From BOG-908 sp964244615 (GTDB taxonomy: Bacteria > Pseudomonadota > Alphaproteobacteria > Acetobacterales > Acetobacteraceae), in NCBI GenBank assembly GCA_964244615.1, contig CAXTJP010000014.1, positions 1 to 47,799 of the forward strand: DNA of 47,799 nucleotides. The letters are read 5' to 3'. Shown in pieces: positions 42,907-47,799 of this stretch (positions are counted from its first letter, which is position 1; each line of letters starts with the position of its first letter). Below the pieces are notes generated by a model, which was not told where the DNA came from, made no database searches, and was given only the letters and a program-made list of their open reading frames with translations. Position numbers and translations under genes: made by a program.

Positions 42907-43734
42907 ATGCGTCCATGGACCCTGCCTTTGCTGGCCTGCCTGTCGGCCCTGCCGGCATGGGCAGCCGAGCCGACCTTGCGGGCCGGCGTGTTGGCCAATG
43001 CGGCCCCCTTCATCGTTCGTGGCGACCAGGGCCAGCTGACCGGTTTCACCGTCGAGCTGTTCCGGCTCATCGCCGCCCGCATGGAACGCCCGATCGCCTT
43101 CGAGACGGCGGAGCAGCCGGCGCTGGACGCCAAGCTCGCCCATGGCGAACTGGACGTTCTGCCGGGACCGATCTCGGCCACGCCGGACCGCGCGGCCGAG
43201 ATGCTTCTGACGGAAGGTTATGCCTGGTCCGAGTTCCAGTTCGGTGCCCGTAGCGGCGAGCCGATCCGCACGTTGCAGGATCTGCACGGCCGGACGTTGG
43301 CCATGCGCGCCGGCAGCCCCTATGCCGAATGGGCCGAGCGCAACGCGGCGCGATACGGTTTCCAGCCGCGGCCGGTGGGCAGCGGCCTCGAGGCGTCGCT
43401 CGACGTGGTTCGGCACAAGGCCGACGCCAGCCTCAGCGGCAGCCCGGTGCAGAGCTATGCCGCAAGCCACGACGCGAACTTCGCCGCCGGGCTGTCGTTG
43501 CCGGAGACACGAACGCATGAGAGTGCCGCGGTGCGGCGCGAGGATGCGGAGTTGCGCGACGAGATCGAGGATGCGCTGCGTTGCTTGAAGATGAACGGCA
43601 CGGTCGCGCGTCTCTCGAAGACATGGTTCGGGCGTGAGCCGGATGCGGAAGACCTGGAGAACCTGGTGGTGCCCGGCTACGGCGTGCCTGGCCTGGCCGG
43701 CTACGATCCGAAGCCGCGCAAGACCCGCTGCTAG
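42907..43734 (+). CDS. ABC-type substrate-binding protein, family 3, orphan
   Basis: This 275-residue periplasmic solute-binding protein has a signal peptide (cleavage near AWA-AEP). Family features include LRAGVLANAAPFIVRGDQGQ, the TGFTVELFRLIAARM helix and LHGRTLAMRAGSPYAEWA. These fit amino-acid-type binding proteins. No permease or ATPase gene is adjacent, so it either uses a transporter elsewhere or is a sensor-like protein. The start may be ATG 42907 or ATG 42895. Confidence 0.8.
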   Translation: MRPWTLPLLACLSALPAWAAEPTLRAGVLANAAPFIVRGDQGQLTGFTVELFRLIAARMERPIAFETAEQPALDAKLAHGELDVLPGPISATPDRAAEMLLTEGYAWSEFQFGARSGEPIRTLQDLHGRTLAMRAGSPYAEWAERNAARYGFQPRPVGSGLEASLDVVRHKADASLSGSPVQSYAASHDANFAAGLSLPETRTHESAAVRREDAELRDEIEDALRCLKMNGTVARLSKTWFGREPDAEDLENLVVPGYGVPGLAGYDPKPRKTRC

Positions 43735-43784
43735 GACGTCCTCGCCACACGCTCGGCCGCGAACCTCGACGATGAGACCGTCGC

Positions 43785-44687
43785 ATGGCTGATTGCGGAT
43801 TTCGACTGGCCTCGACGCCACCAACCGGTGTGGGCGTCGCCAGGGTGGCTGCGGTCTGTCTCGTCGGCTGCCTGTTGGTTTCGGGCTGTGCGGCCCCGCC
43901 CAAGCCGAAGCCGGCCGGGGTGACGCCGGTGACGCAGGGGCCGGTGACGCACGGCCCGGACGTGCTGGACGGCCACGTGCCGCCGTTCGCCTCCGCCCCC
44001 TGGGAGCCGTTCACCCGCCAGGACGCGGTGGCGATCGCGATGCGGGAATGGCGCCTGTTCGGCCAGCCGGTGGACGACGACCCGCCCGACACGCGCCCGA
44101 TCCCCCCGCCCGACGAGAAGCCGGAGCGCGAGCCTGGATTGTGGGAACGCGTGGGCGAATACTGGTGGATCGGCCAGGATCCCGGGGAGCGCGAGGTCGC
44201 CTGGACCGGCATGCATGACGAGAGCGGCACGATCTTCGAGGCCGGACACGACAGCACCTTCGCCTGGTCGGCGGCGTTCATCTCCTACGTCATGCGCATC
44301 GCCGGCGCGGGTCAAGATTTCCCCTACTCGCCGAACCACTCCACCTACATCAACGCAGCCGCTTCGGGCACGACGAAGATGGCGCGCGCCTACGCGCCGC
44401 AGAATCTGGCCCCGGCACAGGGCGACCTGATCTGCATGGGCCGCGGACGCGCGGCGGCGCTGCACTTCGCCGACCTGCCGACGGCAGACTCGTTTCCCGC
44501 TCATTGCGACATCGTGGTGCAGGTGACGCCGGGCGAGCTGAGCGTGATCGGCGGCAACGTGGACGACGCGGTGACGATGAAGCACGTGCCGGTCGGGCCG
44601 GACGGCAAGCTGACCGACGCGCAGGGGCATGTTCTGGACGCGCGGTATCCCTGGATGGTGGTGCTGCAGATTGCGTATGTTCGGTGA
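43785..44687 (+). CDS. DUF2272-domain lipoprotein
   Basis: This 300-residue protein has a signal sequence with the lipobox VSGC (near residue 35), a Pro-rich linker containing a short imperfect VT-x-GPVT repeat, and a DUF2272 domain: AIAMREWRLFG, GEYWWIGQDPGERE, FAWSAAFISYVMRIAGAGQ and PYSPNHSTYI. A pattern with an AWSA..I motif and later His (HCDIVVQ) recalls NlpC/P60- or CHAP-like cysteine peptidases, though the cysteine position is taken by Ser/Trp here. Function unknown. The start could also be a GTG about 15 codons downstream. Confidence 0.8.
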   Translation: MADCGFRLASTPPTGVGVARVAAVCLVGCLLVSGCAAPPKPKPAGVTPVTQGPVTHGPDVLDGHVPPFASAPWEPFTRQDAVAIAMREWRLFGQPVDDDPPDTRPIPPPDEKPEREPGLWERVGEYWWIGQDPGEREVAWTGMHDESGTIFEAGHDSTFAWSAAFISYVMRIAGAGQDFPYSPNHSTYINAAASGTTKMARAYAPQNLAPAQGDLICMGRGRAAALHFADLPTADSFPAHCDIVVQVTPGELSVIGGNVDDAVTMKHVPVGPDGKLTDAQGHVLDARYPWMVVLQIAYVR

Positions 44688-44734
44688 GGGCGAACGGAGT
44701 TGCGAAGGTAGGGAGACGCCTTTCTTACCCAATC

Positions 44735-45559
44735 CTACGCCATCGCCACCCGTCGAAACTTGTCCCGGCGACTGCACATCAGCCACCAGGCACCGCGCGT
44801 GGCGGCCGCCGAGATGCGGCCGCGCGGGGGCAGGCCGATCGCCTTGAGGATCATGCCTACGGCGCGTTCCAGGTGGCGGTAGCGGTACATGCCCATTGCG
44901 CGGGACATGTAGCCGGCGATGGCCTGGTCGTGGCGGTAGGCCGCTTCGGGCGGGGTGCTGCCGCAGTAGAAAGCGTAGGCGAGTTCATCGTCCTCGCTTT
45001 CGCCGATGCGGCTGAGTGCTATGCGCAGGCGCTGCCACAGGCCGATGCGCTCGCGCTTCAGGTAGCGCTTCATGTGGTCGTAGAACAGCTTGAAGTGGCG
45101 GAACTCGTCGGCCGCGATCAGGCGGCAGATATCCTGCAGCACCGGCTCGCGCGTGGCGTCGCCCAGCGCGGAGTAGTAGCTGGACGTGCCGCTTTCCACC
45201 ATGCAGCGGGCGATGAGCTCGCCGGTGCGCGAGCCGCGGACCGAGAGATCGGCATCCAGCAGCGGCAGGTGATAGCCGGTCTTGTAGCGCCGGAACGCCG
45301 CCTCGAAGTCCCATGACGGGTCGGCCAGCATGGCCCAGCGGCCGAGCGTGTCGCCATGCTGCACCTCCTCGACCGACCAGCGATCGGCGGCGGCGCGGAA
45401 ATCCGGGTCGTCCACGAAAACGCGGTTCAGGTAGGTGCCGTAGTCGACACCGTTGCGCTCCACCAGGGCGGCCGCCTTGACCAGCGGCACGATCTCCGGG
45501 TCGACCGCGGCCGGGTCGAACTTGTCCCAGGCGACTTCGTCGATCCGCCAATGCTTCAT
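44735..45559 (-). CDS. Ferritin-like diiron protein (acyl-ACP desaturase-like)
   Basis: This 274-residue helical protein has a complete diiron ligand set: Glu34 (VERNG), Glu65-x2-His68 (VEEVQHGD), Glu122 (VESGTSSYY) and Glu152-x2-His155 (DEFRHFKLF). The pattern resembles plant-type acyl-ACP desaturases and ferritin-like oxidases. The C-terminus is basic. It lies between the DUF2272 lipoprotein (convergent) and atpC (204 bp upstream). The substrate is unknown; a fatty acyl chain is the best guess. Confidence 0.8.
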   Translation of the reverse strand: MKHWRIDEVAWDKFDPAAVDPEIVPLVKAAALVERNGVDYGTYLNRVFVDDPDFRAAADRWSVEEVQHGDTLGRWAMLADPSWDFEAAFRRYKTGYHLPLLDADLSVRGSRTGELIARCMVESGTSSYYSALGDATREPVLQDICRLIAADEFRHFKLFYDHMKRYLKRERIGLWQRLRIALSRIGESEDDELAYAFYCGSTPPEAAYRHDQAIAGYMSRAMGMYRYRHLERAVGMILKAIGLPPRGRISAAATRGAWWLMCSRRDKFRRVAMA

Positions 45560-45763
45560 CGGGGCGGCGCCCGCATCGTCGATACTCTCTTCATAAAACG
45601 CCCGTCCTGCCGCTCAATCATGCGCCAGGGGCGGTTGCACGCGTTACGTCGTAATCCGGGCAAGCGGGCGCCGGTTGCTTGCCGGTGCGTGTTGCAGACT
45701 GGGCGTTGCCCAGGCGCCACATCCGTCGAGCGGCCAGGGCCTGCGTTCAATCCCGCGGCGTGA

Positions 45764-46171
45764 TCAGCCCCCGCCCGCAACCCGGACGGCTTCGCGCGTG
45801 GACTGCAACCGGTCCAGGGCCGCGTCACGCGCGTTGATGTCGGCCTTGTCCACCTGCGTCCAGGCGGTCTCCGCCTCCGCCAGCCGGGCGCGCGACGCTT
45901 CGGCGGAGAGTTCGGCGACCGGGACGGCATCGTCGGCCAGGATCGTGCAGCGCTCGGGGGTGATCTCGGCGAAGCCGCCGCCCACGAACAGCCGTTCGGT
46001 GACGTTGCCGCCTTCGTAGAGCGAAATCACGCCGCCGCGCAGCAGCGTGATCATCGGGGCGTGGCGCTCCTGGGCCGCCAGGTCGCCCTCGTATCCGGGC
46101 ATGACGACCATGTCCACGGAGCGGCTGAGGACCAGGCGCGTGGGGCTGACGATTTCGAGGTCGATCGGCAT
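45764..46171 (-). CDS. atpC: F1F0 ATP synthase epsilon subunit
   Basis: This 135-residue subunit links the rotor to ATP synthesis and inhibits hydrolysis. The N-terminal beta-sandwich (IVSPTRLVLSRSVDMVVMPG, EGDLAAQERHAPMIT) and a C-terminal helical hairpin are visible. It follows atpD by 3 bp and is the last gene of the F1 operon. The 204-bp region downstream (45560-45763) shows no gene or clear terminator. Confidence 0.95.
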   Translation of the reverse strand: MPIDLEIVSPTRLVLSRSVDMVVMPGYEGDLAAQERHAPMITLLRGGVISLYEGGNVTERLFVGGGFAEITPERCTILADDAVPVAELSAEASRARLAEAETAWTQVDKADINARDAALDRLQSTREAVRVAGGG

Positions 46172-46174
46172 GGC

Positions 46175-47605
<1,431 letters not shown>

Positions 47606-47619
47606 GGTGTGCGATCCTT

Positions 47620-47680
47620 CGGCTGGGCAAGGCCAGAGCTCTGCCCTGGACCCGCTGGGGCCAGTCGGCCCCAGACCCCG
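47620..47680 (-). repeat. GC-rich hairpin element upstream of atpD
   Basis: CTGGGGCC (47655-47662) and GGCCCCAG (47667-47674) form a perfect 8-bp stem with an AGTC loop. It is preceded by GAGCTCTGCCCTGGACCC. This layout resembles a GC-rich repeat that, from memory, is scattered in intergenic regions of Acetobacteraceae genomes. It lies 49-69 bp before the atpD start, and the rest of 47606-47799 shows no gene. It may be an mRNA-processing or REP-like element. Confidence 0.6.
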
Positions 47681-47799
47681 TTAGTTTGGCGGTGTTCTTA
47701 GGGCGGTTTGGCGGGGTGCGCTAGGGGAGGCGGACAGAAGACACGTCTAGAGGGTGTTATGCACCTTTGATTAGTTGGGCGGCGTGTTTGAGCATGTAT

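Noticed and set aside
41992..44687. A new secretion or phage lysis cassette made of transglycosylase, binding protein and DUF2272 lipoprotein
   Set aside because: Gaps of 50-120 bp, no holin or secretion components, and each gene looks like ordinary envelope housekeeping.

Overview
The window is about 47.8 kb of high-GC DNA from an alphaproteobacterium, most probably a member of the Acetobacteraceae. The evidence is the combination of hopanoid genes (hpnN, hpnH), a PQQ operon, an NAD-linked molybdenum formate dehydrogenase, alphaproteobacterial OmpA-type porins and a pst-phoU-phoB operon, all densely packed with ATGA/GTGA/TTGA start-stop overlaps and frequent GTG and TTG starts. The sequence has one 100-base N gap (31711-31810).

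Layout. 1-1285: the 3' end of ybeY and a CorC-like CBS protein, followed by a low-GC palindromic repeat. 1621-5199: the lactate utilisation genes lutABC and a lipoprotein esterase. 5261-8697: hpnN, translationally coupled to an outer-membrane barrel protein. 8704-11797: two small envelope proteins, mnmA and tlyA. 12049-13191: hpnH, then an MHS-type symporter. 14505-17803 (minus): a small coiled-coil-like protein, a DUF3429 membrane protein and two tandem OmpA paralogues. 18121-19086: a 2-hydroxyacid dehydrogenase. 19095-26297 (minus): fdsGBA followed 44 bp later by pqqA-C-D-E, with no pqqB. 26456-29538 (minus): an overlapping operon of Rieske oxygenase, GNAT, nitrilase-family hydrolase and NTF2-like protein. 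29624-31598 (minus): tRNA-Glu and recJ. 31668-33084: a 26-bp tandem repeat broken by the N gap, a small lipoprotein, and a type VI secretion amidase/immunity pair (Tae4/Tai4) whose amidase appears to have lost its catalytic cysteine. 33239-34936: a YCII protein and glpX. 35222-40503 (minus): pstSCAB-phoU-phoB behind a clear four-half-site Pho box. 40713-44687 (plus): tRNA-Val, N-formylglutamate amidohydrolase, a lytic transglycosylase, an orphan substrate-binding protein and a DUF2272 lipoprotein. 44735-47605 (minus): a diiron ferritin-like protein and atpD-atpC, with a long hairpin-containing leader before atpD.

How the parts work together. Lactate oxidation (lut), formate oxidation to NADH (fds), PQQ supply for periplasmic dehydrogenases and the ATP synthase describe an oxidative, respiratory lifestyle. 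hpnN and hpnH build and move hopanoids to the outer membrane, where the OmpA proteins also sit. The pst operon is under visible PhoB control.

I did not find a complete new multi-gene system. The most unusual loci are the catalytically broken Tae4 with an intact Tai4 beside a repeat-caused assembly gap, the fds-pqq arrangement without pqqB, the hpnN-barrel coupling, and the uncharacterised Rieske-GNAT-nitrilase-NTF2 operon.
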